Of a DNA stretch of 64,000 bases, positions 1 to 14,500 are shown piece after piece (the first letter of the stretch is position 1; every line of letters starts with the position of its first letter). The DNA lies in assembly GCA_013399305.1 (NCBI GenBank), contig VXAI01000339.1:93088-157087 (forward strand). The letters run 5' to 3'. Origin of the DNA: Rostratula benghalensis. Lineage: Eukaryota > Chordata > Aves > Charadriiformes > Rostratulidae. A program made the translations under genes and the position numbers. Below the pieces are notes generated by a model that had not been told where the DNA came from, searched no databases, and saw nothing but the letters and a program-made list of their open reading frames with translations.

Positions 1-716
1 TTGATATGCCTAGAGATAGTGCCAAGGATAAGTCGTTCCATCAACTTTCCAGGGATGGAAGTAAGGCTGACCGGTCTATAGTTGCCCAGGTCCTCCTTCT
101 TGCCCTTTTTGAAGATTGGAGTGACATTAGCTCTCCTCCAATCCTCAGGTACTTCTTCCGTTTCCTACGACTTGGCAAAGATGATGGAGAGTGGTCTAGC
201 AATGACTTCAGCCAGCTCCCTCAGCACCCGCGGGTGCATCCCATCAGGACCCATGGACTTGCGCACATCCGGGTTGCTCAGCTGGTCCTTAACCCATTCC
301 TCATCAACCGAGGCAACGTCCTCCTTTGTCCCGACTCCCTCTGGGGCCTCAGGGGTATGGGACTCCTCAGGGCACTCAGCAGCAGTATAGACTGAGGCAA
401 AGAAGGCATTCAGTAAATCTGCCTTTTCTGTATCCTCTGTCACCAGGGCACCTGCCTCATTCAACAGTGGGCCTACATTGCCTCTAGCATCAGCTTTATC
501 TGCAATGGATTTGAAGAAGCCCTTTCTGCTGTCCTTGACCCCTCTTGCGAGGTTTAATTCTAAGGAGGCCTTAGCTTTCCTGCTGCCTCCCTACAACCTC
601 TGGCAAGAGTCTTATATTCCTCCCAGGTGGCCTTCCCCTCCCCTTCCATGATTTGTACACTCTCCTTTTCTTTTGAAGGACCAGCCAAAGGTCCCTATTT
701 AGCCAGGCCAGTAATT
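1..716 (-). mobile_element. CR1 LINE fragment (linker and start of reverse transcriptase)
   Basis: Read on the minus strand this encodes degenerate CR1 ORF2 protein: NEAGALVTEDTEKADLLNAF, then MGPDGMHPRVLRELAEVIAR, then a stretch like the RT block before NYRPVSLTS. The block around 480-600 reads as the region between endonuclease and RT. It runs off the left window edge, so the 3' end is not seen. The right limit near 716 is approximate. It sits in ANKHD1 intron 10, in the gene's orientation. Confidence 0.85.
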
Positions 717-2433
717 TATGTACATTCAGAATTCAAAGCTGACAGATGTATAGGGCAGGTGTCCCTTTCAAGTGCATTTTTCCTTTGCCTCCTCACTACA
801 CTTGTTCTTGACAGCTCCCCATTTTGATTGGCGGTACAAAAAAAATGCAGTAAAATAAAACTTTACTTTAGAAAGGCATGAGAGTTTTCTCAGCAACACT
901 GATAAGAACTAGATGCTAAAGGCCACAAGCACTGCTCACCTTAATGATGAGAGAAAAAAATGAAAACGACACAACTATCAATTTTAAGTGACATTTAATC
1001 AGCAACCCCTGCATGTTTTTAAGAGTTTATGCAGAGCAATTTTTTTCTTTCAGGCTTTGCTTCTTACTATGATATATGTCATGGATGACAGGTTTTTATA
1101 ATCAAGTACTTAAATATTTTTTAAATAGCTAGTAAACCCCCAAAACCCCATCATGCTTCTACCACAGTGGCTGATGCTTGGTACCCAACACTGCCTTGAT
1201 CCAAGTGCAGCAGGTGGGCCAAAGAACCCACAGACACAAACCCTACCCTTAACATGATCTTCCTCTCTGGTAGGAACATATGAAGCAGAACTTTACTGCA
1301 GAAGAGTAAATAATGAAAAAAAAAAAAGTATATTCACAAAGAAGAGTTGAAGTATTATTAATTCACAATCACAGCATTAATTTCTTTATATTTGTAAATA
1401 TAAACTTAAAAAAATAAAGTACTTCATTTAAGAAGTAAATTTAAGTAACTTCATTAGGATGTTAAGTTCAGTGATGAAATGTTCTGGCATTCTTATTGTT
1501 AAAAGGAACAAAAAACCCTAAAATATTCAACCAAAACCCCAGTTCCCTCTCTCCAGCTGAAAACCCCCCACACAAGCAGCGTGGAAAAAGAAAAAAGAGT
1601 AAAGGGAGAACGTACAAAAAGGCAACTAAAAGAATAATCTTCCCTGATTATGCCTTATTAGACATAAGGCTCCTAAAATCTTCTAGAAGATTAACATATC
1701 AATAGCTTTTTCCTGCTTAAAAGGCAAACAAACATTATATTCCTGTAGCTGATGAAGAGGTAGTTTTAGGCCACATAATATGAAAAAGTGAGGAAAATTA
1801 CATAAACCACCTAGTTATGACTAAATGCATTATAGAAAATAAAGATTGTGAAAGCAATATACTAAAAACAAGAGTTGCAAGAAAGAAAAGGATTCTGGAA
1901 CAACAGAAAAAAAATTGTATTTTACTGGTCATTTAAAAGGCATTATTTAGTTTGGGGGTTTTTTCATTGTAGTTTTAAAAGACTTGCAGCATTTCAGAAA
2001 CGAACACTAAAAAAGAGAAGTAGTAGTTCCTAACGTTAAAACATTTTCGATTCAGACCAGTAGAGCAGGTAAACTAGAATCCACAAGAGTTTGGGAATAA
2101 TAAAGTAGCATAATGAATAAACACAATGCAGAAATATATCCTGCTGAGCAATTAAACTTATGGATTATACTGAAATGAAAACAATCAGCTGTCACAAGTC
2201 TCAGTTATAGATAAAACTTTTCACTTAAAAAATGAAAGATTACCCAATGAGAACTTTAATTTTTTACAACAAACAGAATATGCAGGCTTTTTAAAGAGTT
2301 TCTTTCATGCCCTTTTTCACACGCATGTATGAATCCCAGTTGCTGAAGTCATCCCCTACTCCATAAGCACATAAGCTTTGGCACAGAGTTTTGACTAAAG
2401 CACTTTCTCCACGAGCTGCAGCAGGAGTCTTAC
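717..2433. other. ANKHD1 intron 10 (partial), no gene seen
   Basis: AT-rich sequence with short A runs (for example 1317-1327) and one T/G4/T motif at 1951-1965. On the minus strand it contains no exon continuing the ankyrin frame. No repeat family was recognised beyond the CR1 at its left. Confidence 0.6.
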
Positions 2434-2543
2434 CAAATCAGCACCGGCTTGAAGCAACACATCTGCAACATCAGTATGTCCATTTTCACAGGCATAGGTC
2501 AAAGCTGTATCTCCCGTCGCTGTGGTGGCATGAACATTAGCTC
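2434..2543 (-). CDS. ANKHD1: ANKHD1 coding exon 10 (residues 550-586), last exon in window
   Basis: The 110-base exon encodes [20 protein letters not shown] and [16 protein letters not shown] and ends in phase 0. The acceptor is gtgtttctag|GAGC and the donor is TTTG|gtaaga. No sequence encoding the expected next block (EHESEGGRTPLMKAARAG) appears on the minus strand between 1 and 2433, so exon 11 is beyond the left edge. Confidence 0.95.
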
Positions 2544-5500
2544 CTAGAAACACAACATTAGTTTCTTCTTATTGGACATCTCCTTATCAACTCTTTCATA
2601 TCAGAGAAACACAAAAATCTGCGCCAAAAGCTGCGTGCTATTGACCAACAGCTTTCACAGCCCAAGAGCGTTGCTCTCAAGGTAAAAACGGCTCTTGTAG
2701 TAAAAATGACCTGAGGAGAGGGGATAAGCTAAAGCTTGGAAAAAACATGACTGGCAATCTGAGCACTTAAACATACACACTCAATTACTGCTAGATTCCC
2801 TCTACAGCAATGAAGATTTCAGTTGTTACAACAAATAGAAATGAACCCAGGCAGTTGTCTAGACTATTCCTTTGACAGGGAACTGCATGACAACAAAAAT
2901 CAGACAAAATGCACGTATGTTTAATACTAGTTCAATAAAAAGACCATACATTTCTACAAACTTCATTTCTTCCATGCTCTTAAAACTCATTTGGTGTAAA
3001 ACAATTTTGTTGAAATAACATGAGTAGCTCCATATATGCCACCTACATGAAAGCTATGCATGTTTCTTGCTATGTATTGCATTATTCTTCAAAAAATACA
3101 CCAATGTGGTTAGCCATTTCCTATTTTCGAGGTGAAATATATTTAGGGACTCTGTGTTGCCAAAACAAGGCTCTTCAATTAAACTTTCTCCATTATCAGA
3201 AGCGAAGTCCAAGCAAGCGTTCCAAGTGAGCTGCGTCACATGCTGGTATCATTGCACAGAAGAACAGTTGCTACCGTCCCTCAACAAGCACGGAGCATTA
3301 CTTCCTCAAATTACAAATCCAGACAATTTTATGCTTATTCTTAGAAAAGAATCACCTCCTGTTGTAAGGATGATTTCCAAAATGCAGTTCCCTTAATTTA
3401 TTTCTTATTTTAAGCCATATTACTACACTTTGGACTCTACCAACTTGAACAGATGAAGTTTGAAGTGTCTTTATTCCCCAGTTCCAGCAAGATTAAATAT
3501 TTTACTACTGCAACATAGTAGTAAAACTCATTCACCACAGAAATTTAGTACATTGCACAACCTGGTATGCCCTGCTTTCAGGTCACAGTTCATAAAGTAC
3601 TGGTTATGCAGGGAGGCTGACTGCAGATAATCTGGCTCAGTCAAAGCAGAAGTAGCATGTAAAAACATGCATTAACTGTGTTAACATTTTGTCCAAAATG
3701 CAGTTAGCTGGAAACAATATTCCTAAGTTACCCGTTTTTACCCATGCAACAGAATCCATTCCTCCAGAAGACACTTTCCTCTGTTAATAGTATCAAACAA
3801 TAGTCAGGTGTAACTGACACTTTTTTTTCTTCGTGCTAAGGTATCTGAGAATATAGTTTCTTTTTACAATACTTCCACCATCAAGCCCAGGGCTCATTTA
3901 AATCATATAGAGCATTGAGCCTACATCTGTGGTCTAGGTCGTTTGCACTGTACACATACCTGCTGCCAGCAAGTATTTCACCAATTCAAGATGACCCTCT
4001 TGAGCAGCTTCCATCAAAGGTGTTGAGCAACCAAGTTCTATATCAGCTCCTGCCTTAATAAGGAAGTCAGCTACTTCAGAAAATCCTCCACAGCACGCCA
4101 GAGTAAGAGCTGTTTCCTGCGTTTCTTCTGTCTGAGCGTTTATATTTGCCCCTAGGAAACAAAATATCTGTTACTTTAACTGAGCAACCACAGGGCAGAG
4201 GTGTGAACGCTCATCCCCTCCATAGTCTGGTCATTTTAGCTTTGCTCTGTCGTTAAAGCAATGAGCAGCAACAGCCACATGCTATGTCAGAAGAATTTGC
4301 ACAGGATACCTAATGGCAAACAGTTAACACTGTGCCCTTCATAGAAAAGGCTGGAGAAAAGACAGTGATCTCACCTTGTGCCAGCAGCAAGGCTACCATC
4401 TCTTCATGGCCTTCCCGGGCAGCTTCCATTAGAGGAGTGTAACCTTCATCATTAACTTCCTCCAGGTTAGCTCCCCTTTCGATCAGAAGAGCTGCTAACT
4501 CTACGTGTCCACCACAAGCAGCCAGAGTGAGCGGCGACTCGAATGAATCTGCAGGCATATTCACCTGAGCACCACTATCTAAAAGCAAGCGTGCCACCTC
4601 CACATGCCCATCCTACAAAAAACACAAAAAGCAGAAACAGTTGAAGTCACTTACTATGTGAAAATAAGTAAAAGGACTTGGTCTTTTTAGGATCACGATG
4701 GTTCAATTTATGACACAGTTATGGCAATACTTTGATTAAACTGACATTCAGGTTTTCACCTGAACTTAATTTAGGCTTAAATGCATGAGGGAAAAAAGCT
4801 TGATATATGATGTTTATTTGTTGTTTTGGGGTTTGTTTTCTTCTTTCTCAAGACAGTAGGAAAAGGGTTATAGGATAAGACTTTAAATATTCAGCAAAAC
4901 ACATAAGAAATAAAAGTAATAGAGATAACAAACAGGTACCATAAGTAATAAACCCACTAAACCCCAAAACAAGCATTGGAAAAAATATTTTCTTTTTCTT
5001 TGCAGTTCATTCATGGCTTCTACAGACAAAAAAGCTCCAACTGTCTCCAGATCCTGGGAAAGATACCTACTGAGAAACTGAAGTAGGTTACAATGAGGTA
5101 GGTAACAGGAGGAGGGAAGACCCAAACAAATCTTGGGAGACTACAGAGTGCCTTTAGGTGAAGCAGTCTTTGGCACTGGTGGAAGAGAATTAAGATTGCC
5201 ACAGCAGTCCGAGCCCTTACCAATCAAAGCATATAAATGCAGCTGTTAACTTCTCAAGAAACTATTACTAAACACCTCAAAGTTACTTGAAATAGACCAG
5301 GGTCCCAAAAATCCACATGTCTAGTTTAAAACCCCACCAGCAACCAACTAACAGCTCACTCACTCCCCCTGAGTGGGTAAAAGTGAGGAAACTCCTGGGT
5401 TGAGATAAAGGCTGTTCAATAAGTAGAGCAAAAGCCACGCACACAGGCAAAGCAAAACAAGGAATTCACTGGTTCCCACTGCAGGCCATTGCCCTCCCTT

Positions 5501-8500
5501 CCCTTTCTCCTTCTTCTCCCAGCTTTCCATACTGAGTGTGACAATACAGGGCCTGGAATGTCCATTTGCTGAGTCAGCTGACACCAGATGCCCCTGCTCC
5601 ATCCCCTCCCAACTTTCTGTGCACCCCCAGCCTGTCCCTGGTGGGGTGAGGAGCAGAAAAGGCCTGGACAGTGTGCAAGTACTGCTCGGCAGTAACAAAT
5701 CATTCCTGAATTATCAACACAAGCACAAATCTAAAACACAGTCCCATGCTAGCTACTGTGAAGAAAATTAACTTTACATCAAGCAAAACCAGCTCACCAT
5801 GTTCCACCTGAAGTGTGGTTTATAGAGAGCCACAACATCTCTGAAAATGGGAAAACACACAGGTGTTCCGGTATTAGGAAAGAAGAAATATGTGTATAGA
5901 TTTTCCCTCACACATATTTTAAGAAAATGGGACTCAAACACTTGGCACAATTTGGAAAAGAGATCTTGGAGAACGGAGATAAACTACATCTAGCAAAAGG
6001 GGAAGGGTTTGAGCCACACAAAGAGTGCTCAGTGAGACACAGAAGGTCCAATAGTCTAATCAGAGGACACACTAGACTTTTCTTCAGCATACACAATTAA
6101 TAAGATAACTTAAGGATGAAAAGGGAACACCAAAGTAGAAGACTGGAATCAAAACATGCTCCTTGCATCTCTCAGTGGAGAGAAAACTACTTGCTGTCTT
6201 GCACATAGTAGGTGCACAGGCATCAGGGACACCCCCTTGGTCACACCATTTGCGATCCAAAGAAATACAGGTTTCCTCCAGAAGTCTACTGTCAGCCAGC
6301 TTTGATGATTTAGGGCCCTAAGCCCTGACACAGTGCATCTCCCAGGATGTGACACTTAAACTTGCCCCAATACATGTTGACAGATTTTGCGAGAAGACAT
6401 AAAAAGGGTAAATTTCAGTGGCATTCAGCAGATGTTTTCATGTCCTGGGAAGGAAATCTAATTAAAATTGTGCAATACTAAAGACATTTAAGACCTCTGT
6501 CCAAGGATTAAGCCAGAGCTGCCCAGCCAGGCTAGGGCACCGATACCTAGGAGTGATTTATAAAGTTATCAAACTAAGAGTTCCATTAATTCCCAAAGTT
6601 AAAGAACTTGTTATGTGTTAGGAATGGCAACCTCAAGCAAACTACCAGTTCTTCAAGTCTGATTTCCCCAGAATTGTCAGCCAGTAACTCCCAACAGCTA
6701 ACACAGAGCTACAGAAAAGGGGGCAAGAGCGATACTGCACACACAACTCCTGTGAACACTTGCCTTAAATTGACCACGAAGCAGGTAGTAACCAACCAGA
6801 GCAATCAGCTCTGTAAACTAAACAGAAAATCTGGCTAAAGGCCAACAGCCTCATGTAACTAAAGGCATTATCCTAGGTTTGGCACTCCATCTTGACCAAA
6901 ACATACTAAAACTCAGAGACCAGACATCTCAGCTGTATTTGCAGCATTCGTTACTTGGAAAACGGTGAAGACTGGGAAAAGTCTCAATAACCTCTTGGAA
7001 CGGTTCCCTTCTGCAAGGGACAAATTCTACCATTTGACTTGGAGGTGTAATTTCAAAGGATTAATTCCTTCTCTGTTACTTTTAAAGGTCAATACATATT
7101 CTGTAATGCAAACTAATCTGAAACGTCCAAGAGCTTAAAATGTGCAGGTAACCCACACTTCTTTAGCTTCGTCAAGTGAGACATTTCACAGCCTCCAAGT
7201 CAACCCAGTGCTCAGACTTACCACCATGAAAGAAAAAAAAAAAAAAAAAACCCCAAAAAAAAAGCCAACAACTAAACCCAAACAGAACAGTGGGCTGATT
7301 AAAAGATGCAGTTTACAGTCATGCTGCAATCTCCTTTAGGTGACAGCATACACTTACTGCAACCGTGTCCTTACAAATTCCTTACTGGCACTGGGCTCTC
7401 CTGCAGGGAAGACTGTTCAAGGATACTATTACCATCTCACTATCGGAAGACTTCAACACAGTTTGACACATCATGATCTGACCTTGATCACTTGCATCAC
7501 CACCGCCCAAGTGCACTGAAAGAACAGTTGATCCTCCGGCACTCGGAAGAGTAATGGAACATTGCAGCCTGTTTTCTAAGGATTAGAGGCTACTGAGAGC
7601 AAATTAAGTTTTCCTCCATTCACTCTGCTTCCTATGAAAACAGGGCACCTGTTCTTTCTTCCAAGAAGTTCTCCAGCTTGAAGAATAGAGAAAAGGTCAC
7701 CTAAAGCCCTAACAAAAATGGTTGAAGACATGCTTTGACACAATAGCACACTCTTTATTAAGATGAAGCTGTGGGAAGGTTTTCCTCAATATCTGCTTTG
7801 AAATGATGAGTTAGCCAAGAACTAAGAACTAAACTACTTTTGATCAATTGTCTTATTTTCAAAAGAAAATCCTCCTATCACCGTTTACAGAAACCTGAAA
7901 GAGAGCAAACCATCTCTACATTCAAAACACTTCCTGCAGTGGTGAAAGTAGACACGTAATGTACTATTCATCCAGCTTGGTGCGCTTCTGGGAGGCTCAT
8001 ACCATGATCGCCTGAGAGACATCATTTATAAAGACAAAGGGGGACTCTTACGCTACCAAAGAAACAGTGACTTGGGCTCAATCTACTGCTTTACTTCACT
8101 GCAGATGAATTACCCCTACATTTCACATAGGGAGCATTTAAAACAACACATCACACTCCCAAAAATTGGAATAACTTTTCCCCGTGACCAATTTAACTGA
8201 GAAAGTGGCCACCCGTTGTTAACAATAGTAAAGGCTTTCTTATGACAAAAAACAACACGCACTCACCTGCAGACCCAAAACAGCTTGTTAACAACGGCTC
8301 ATTTTATTTTATCACCTGCTTTTTTCCTCTTATTGAAAAGGGAGCAGTACAAATAAAAGCAACTTACCATGCAGGCCTCCATCAGCGCTGTGTGCATCTC
8401 ATCCGTTTTATGTTCTTGATCAGCTCCAGCTTCAAGCAAAAAACGAACCATATCTAAATGGCCTTAAAGTGAAAGAGATAAAAATAAATAATCATTTAAT

Positions 8501-11500
8501 ATTGTAAACCTTTAGATGTACAGACAATAAACAATGAAATCTTACAGATGGTCACAGTTTGCTATTACAATTTTTACAAGTTGTAATTCACAAACCTGCT
8601 CTTTTTAAACTACTTTAAAAAAAATACCAATGCAAAACTGACAGCCTTTCCCAAAGACATTACCCAACTATGAAATGAAGACAGACCTCTCTAATTCAAG
8701 TTTAGACAACAGGAAACTTTCCTTATGACTTGCTATAAAAGACTGCTTGTTCGTTATTGAACCGTATAGTGACATATCATTGAAGTGTTCCAAGGCAGCA
8801 GACAAAATTCAGGATTCCAAAACTTTTAAGAAAATATTCAAAGTATGGCTGGAAGCTCTACTTAGATAAATCCTAGGGAATACATTTAAACAAAAATAGA
8901 AAAACAAGGCAAGAGACAATACCTTTATAGCATGCAAGCGTAAGTGCACTTTCTTTGAACTCGTTGGAGTGAGTGTTGATTCCTGCACCGTATTCCAGCA
9001 ATACTCTTGCAACCTCAACATGACCTGCGCTAGCTGCTTCCATTAAGGGGGTATGCCCATTCTCATTGTGGTCTTCTATATTAGCACCAGCTTTCAATAG
9101 CACCTTCACTATGTCAACAAAGCCCCCAGCACAAGCGTAAGTGAGAGCCGTGTTCCCTGCAGAGAAGAAGCTTAGATGAAAAGCCTTTCCATCACCCACT
9201 CCTAATACAGAAAAGGAAATTAGTTTTAACAGCTCTGAACAAAACCCAGTACATCACTAGCAGGAGCCATTTACCTCACAGCAATGTTCCACCAGCCAAT
9301 AATTTCAGGCTGGGTATAAAATTCTAACACAAATATAATGTAAAAGAGTTTTAATGCTAAGCCAATATTACAAATCAGGATGTTTTTCTTCAATTATTAT
9401 GTTTCCTACCTTGGCATGCAGAGAGATCAAATACACAAAAAGATCAATGAGTAATTTGCTCACTGTAGAGTTTGGGAGATGGGGAAGCCATTTGGGGTTT
9501 TTTTGCCTAAGACCGTATCCTGTAATCCCTTGAAAACCTTCTGCTAGCTGGATGAAAATAAATTCATGATTTAAAACTCTGGTACTGTAAGTGACAGAAT
9601 CACATAAGGCTCATGTTTTAAGTGCTACAGTCAATTTTAAGGCAAGTTCTGATTAATACAGCTAAACACCAAGATAAAAAGAACACTTCATAGTTCAGAC
9701 ATCCAACTGTCAAGATTTGAACAAAGTTTTAATTCTATCTCAATATTAGCAGAACCCAATTGCAGGTTAATATTCTCAGCTAGGTTAATTAAGCTGTGAT
9801 CAAGTCTCAGCAATGTAGCCAACACTCAATGCTCAAGGAATTGTACCTCCTTCTTTGGTATAAAGCAATAGATTAAAATAACTGGTCTTGACCAGATGTG
9901 TCCCATGGTCTTCTTACTGGGTAATTTTGGATTATACAGATGAGAAAAACTAAACTTCACATATTTTTCTGGTCATCTAACACCACAGTGGTTTACACAG
10001 GAACAGTGCTTTCCTTTACAGTTTGTATTAAAAAAAAAAATTAATAATGGTCATGTAAGACTCTAAACACATCCACTATGTATCTGGCCTATTTTTAATA
10101 GTTCCTGTCATGTGTTCTAGTGAATGAAACTATCAGACAAAACCACAGATTGTCAGAACAGCTCCATGTCTTATGTGCCGGTCTTATTAATTCTTTGTGT
10201 TCCTGCTTCCCAGTTACCTGTTGAAGACTGTGCGTTGACATCTGCACAATGAACAAGGAGAAGTTTAACAATATCTACGTAGCCTCCGCTGGCAGCTGCC
10301 ATTAAGGGAGTTATATCTCCTTTATTTCCTCGATCTTCAACGTTTGCATGCATTGCTAGTAGCACCTAGAGGAAAAAAAAAAAGCTCACTTTAATGAATA
10401 AGTTGTAACACCAATATTTAGCTTTTAGTTCAGTGGGGCTTGTGAGAATGACATCCCCTTGCAGTAATACCCCCCAGCGGTGAAGCACAGTGGCAGTACC
10501 CAGTACCATTTATAATCACTACCCACACTCTGCTCTGCTTCAGGAAACACTGGCTTTCTCCATTTGCTCCTATCTGCTAAAATCATCAAGTTACAGTACA
10601 ATACTGACACTTTCAAAAGCTACAGGGCAATTCAATAAACAGAATGACAGCAGAGAAACTGTAAATTTGCATTAATGACCAGAGTGCACACAAGGTCAAG
10701 CTTACAGTTAGAGTTTTCTCCCCATACTCTTGCCTGGCTCTGAAACAAACCTGGCCACTTTCTGAGAACTATGACCTAAATATCTTTAGAGCAGCACAAA
10801 CTCTGCCTTTAGATAGACAAGTATGAAAGCCAAAAATTAACACTAATTAATGCTCCATTGATACAGATCTGATTAGAAAAGGATTGAATGGCATGAGTTT
10901 TTAAAAGGTAACTACTTGTAGTGTTTGCTTTAATTGCTATTTCAGATCTTATTGGAACATCTGCTTGGCAGAACAGCTTGACCTGCATCTAAAGCAATGT
11001 CAGAAAAGTAGATACATCACACAACACAAGATACATTCTTCAGACAAGTCCCTTATACCTAAAGGTATATATGATGGCATTTTCCATTAAAAAGACAAAT
11101 TATAACTGGAAGTCCACAATGTATTAACTGATATTCCATTTAGATCATAAAAAATTATTATAATCAGATTAGCTATAGTACTTACCTACCAAAGAAGCCC
11201 ATTAGACAATGCTTCACAAAGATTTAGTTGTGATTGTATTTGTTACTTACTTGCGCCAATTCATAATATCCTGCTGAACAGGCCAAACAAAGGAGACTCT
11301 CTCCTTCTTCAGTGTGTTCATTCACACTTCTTCCTTCATCCAACAGCTTCCGGACAGCATTTACATCCCCATCTGAGCATGCTTCTGCCAAACTGCGACT
11401 GGAAAAATCAGTTGCCAAAGAATCAGCTCAAAACAAATCTGCAATAGATGGGTAGCTTTCCTATACAAGGAAGTCATTGCTTAAAGACTCGTGAAATTAT

Positions 11501-14500
11501 AGAATCATTCAGGTTGGAAGAAACCCTTGGGGTCATCAAGTCCAACCACCTGCCCTACTCTACAAAGTTCTCCCCTACACCCTTTTCCTGCCCCGACACC
11601 ACATCTCAACTGCTCTGAAACACACACAGGAATGGGGACACCACCGCCCCCCTCCCTGGGCAGTCCATTTCAGGGTCTGAACCACTCTTTCTGGGAAAAA
11701 TTCTTTCCTAATGTTCAACGTAAACCTAACTTGGTCCAGCTTGAAGCCATTCCCTCTTGTTCTATGGCTGATTCCGTGTGCGAAGAGACCAGCACCAACC
11801 TCTCTCCAATGGCCTTGCAGGTCTTCCCTCAGCCACCTCTTCCTCAAACTAAACAGTCCCAGTTCCTTCAATGGCTCTTCATAAGATTTATTCTCCAGGC
11901 CCTTCCCCAGCTTTGCTGCCCTCCTCTGCCCTTGCTCCAGCACCTCAAGATCTATCTTGTGTCGAGGTGCCCAAAGTACTAAGCCTTACTAGATTTTAAG
12001 TAAAAGTATACACGTTATTTCCAGAGATGAAATGGAGATAAAGACCTTGTTTATATCTAAATGAGCTCTTGTCCTCATCAATTGCCAACTCACAAAAGCC
12101 CTCATATACACTAGATGGAGAGAAGAGTGCTCAAAACCAGCCAATCTCTGCTGTTTGCAAGATATAGATGTAAATCTCACTGATGCTGTTCACACGGCTG
12201 GAATGCCAGACGCACAGAGGTTGTGACCACAACAAACTACTAGCTATACATACTAAAGCAAATTTCTAGAAGAGATAAGGCCAAGAAGTGAATGGCTTTG
12301 TATCACAGAGACCAGACAGACTTTTGACCCTTTTCTCTCCTGCAGCAGGACTATCTCCTTCTCCGGGCAAACCTTTTTTCTTTTAGTTGAAAACACTTGG
12401 TTTCTTAATTTAAGCAGCCATTTCAATGAAAAATCCTTACTTTGCCTAATGACATCTTAAAGGAAGAAAGTTTTCAGATGGATGAAATAAGCCAACTGAA
12501 CTGCAATTTTTTTAAACAGCAATAACACTATAAATCCTACATGGAACACTACTAACTCACACTTTTACAAGGCCACAAGAGTTAGTTACAAAATAAGAGT
12601 TAAAAGGAAAAGACAAGACAAATCCCAAGTTCTCAACATCTTTATAGATGATCTTTTTAGCTCAGAATTCTACAATCTCTACTTTAACCATAGAATGGTC
12701 CAGGCCAGAAGGGACCTCTAGAGTCAACTAATCTGACCCCCCTGCAGTTAGCAGGGACACCCCCAACCAGACCAGGCTGCCCACAGCCTCCTCCAGCCTC
12801 CCCTTGAAGATCTCCAGGGAAAGGGCCTCAACCACCTCCCTGGGCAACCTGTCCCAGTGTTCCACCACCCTCAGAGTAAAGAACCTATTCCTAATGTCCC
12901 ATCTAAATCTGCTCTTCTCCAGCTTGAAGCCATTGCCCCTCGTCCTGTCACTGCAGGCCTTTGGAAACAGACCCTCCCCAGCCTTTCTGTAGCCCCCCTC
13001 TGGCACTGGAAGCTGCTCTTGCGTCTCCCCGGAGCCTCCTCTTCTCTAGACTGAACAACCCCAGCTCCCTCAGCCTGTCCTCGTAGCAGAGGTGCTCCAA
13101 CCCCCTGATCATCTTTGTGGCCCTCCTCTGGACCCACTCCATCAGGTCCCTGTCCTTCCTATCTTGAGGGCTCCAGACGTGCACACAGGACTCCAGGTGA
13201 GGTCTCACCAGAGCAGAGCAAAGTGGCAGAATCACCTCTCTGCATCTGCTGGCAACATTTCTTTTGATGCAGCCCAGGATGGGATTGACCTTCTGGGCTG
13301 CAAGTGCACCCTGCCTGCTCATGTCGAGCTTCTCCTCCATCGGCACCCCCAAGTCCCTTTCCTCAGGGCTGCTTTCTAATACGTATCTCATAGTCTGTAC
13401 TGATAGTGAGGATTGTTCCAGCCTGTTCAGGTCCCTCTGAATGACATCTCGTCCCTCTGGCGTATCGACACACCACACAGCCTGATGTCATCTGCAAACT
13501 TGCTGATGGTGGACTCAATCCCTCCATCTGTATAATTGATAAAAATGTTAAGCAGTACCAGTCCCACCCAGCACAGGCCCTTGAGGGACCCATCATTAAC
13601 CTCTGGAGCAGAGAGAATAGCTATTTCCCCTGAGACTATGAAGGTACACTTAAACAAATCTTGAAAAAGGTGAGCTGAGTTTTAGTTTATTTTAGACCAA
13701 TTCACCTGTCCTTTAAATCTTCTTCTAGATACAAAAAAAAGCTCTAACAGCAAGGATAACCAGTAAAGCATTGCCAACAAAAGTGTAAACAAGAATAAGT
13801 CATGCTCAGTACCAACACAGTTACTCTTCTCCAGCTAATGATATAATTTTATTTAGAAAACTTATGCAAGGAGGATCATGGTCTCTCAGCCACTGGGAGC
13901 CCAACCACAGTGAATGCCCTGGTGAGAAGAGGAAGGGAGGAAGAGCCGTTTGCTATGAACAGTAGCGGACTGTCTGTGATGCACTCCTACCATCTGCATT
14001 CCTATTTCATTTGCAAGATACGGAAGCTTTTTGCTTAAAAACTAGTACACTCAGATTCACAAAAAGGTCCCTCAAAAAAAGCATACAAGTTCCAATTTTC
14101 AATTGTTCAAAAACTGTAATGCTTAAACTGTGTAAGTCTCTATTTTATAAGGAACTCATTTGCTATATACCCCAAAATGGACTAAACTCTGCTAGCAGCT
14201 GCTAAATAAAAGGTGAGATCTGACCTGATCAGTAGTTGATTATTTACATTTGCATTGTAATCACCAAGCATTTTAAGCAAAATAATTTCCATGTTGGTAA
14301 AGTTTATAATTTGGCTACATACTCAAGTCACTGCTCTGGAGCCATGGGATGCCAACAAAAGGCTGCAGGACACCATCAAACCTGCCATCTTCTCCCTAGA
14401 GCTGTTTCGGGGGGGCTGGGTGGTCACGGCAGGAGCAGTCCATCACACAGTGCAGCTCTAAAACACACCTAAGCCAGCATTTGCAGCTCAGGATCCCACC

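Noticed and set aside
12640..12665. Short RT-like string [10 protein letters not shown] on the plus strand
   Set aside because: It resembles CR1 NIFINDL but is only ten residues long, opposite in orientation to the adjacent CR1, and without supporting flanks. Chance is likely.
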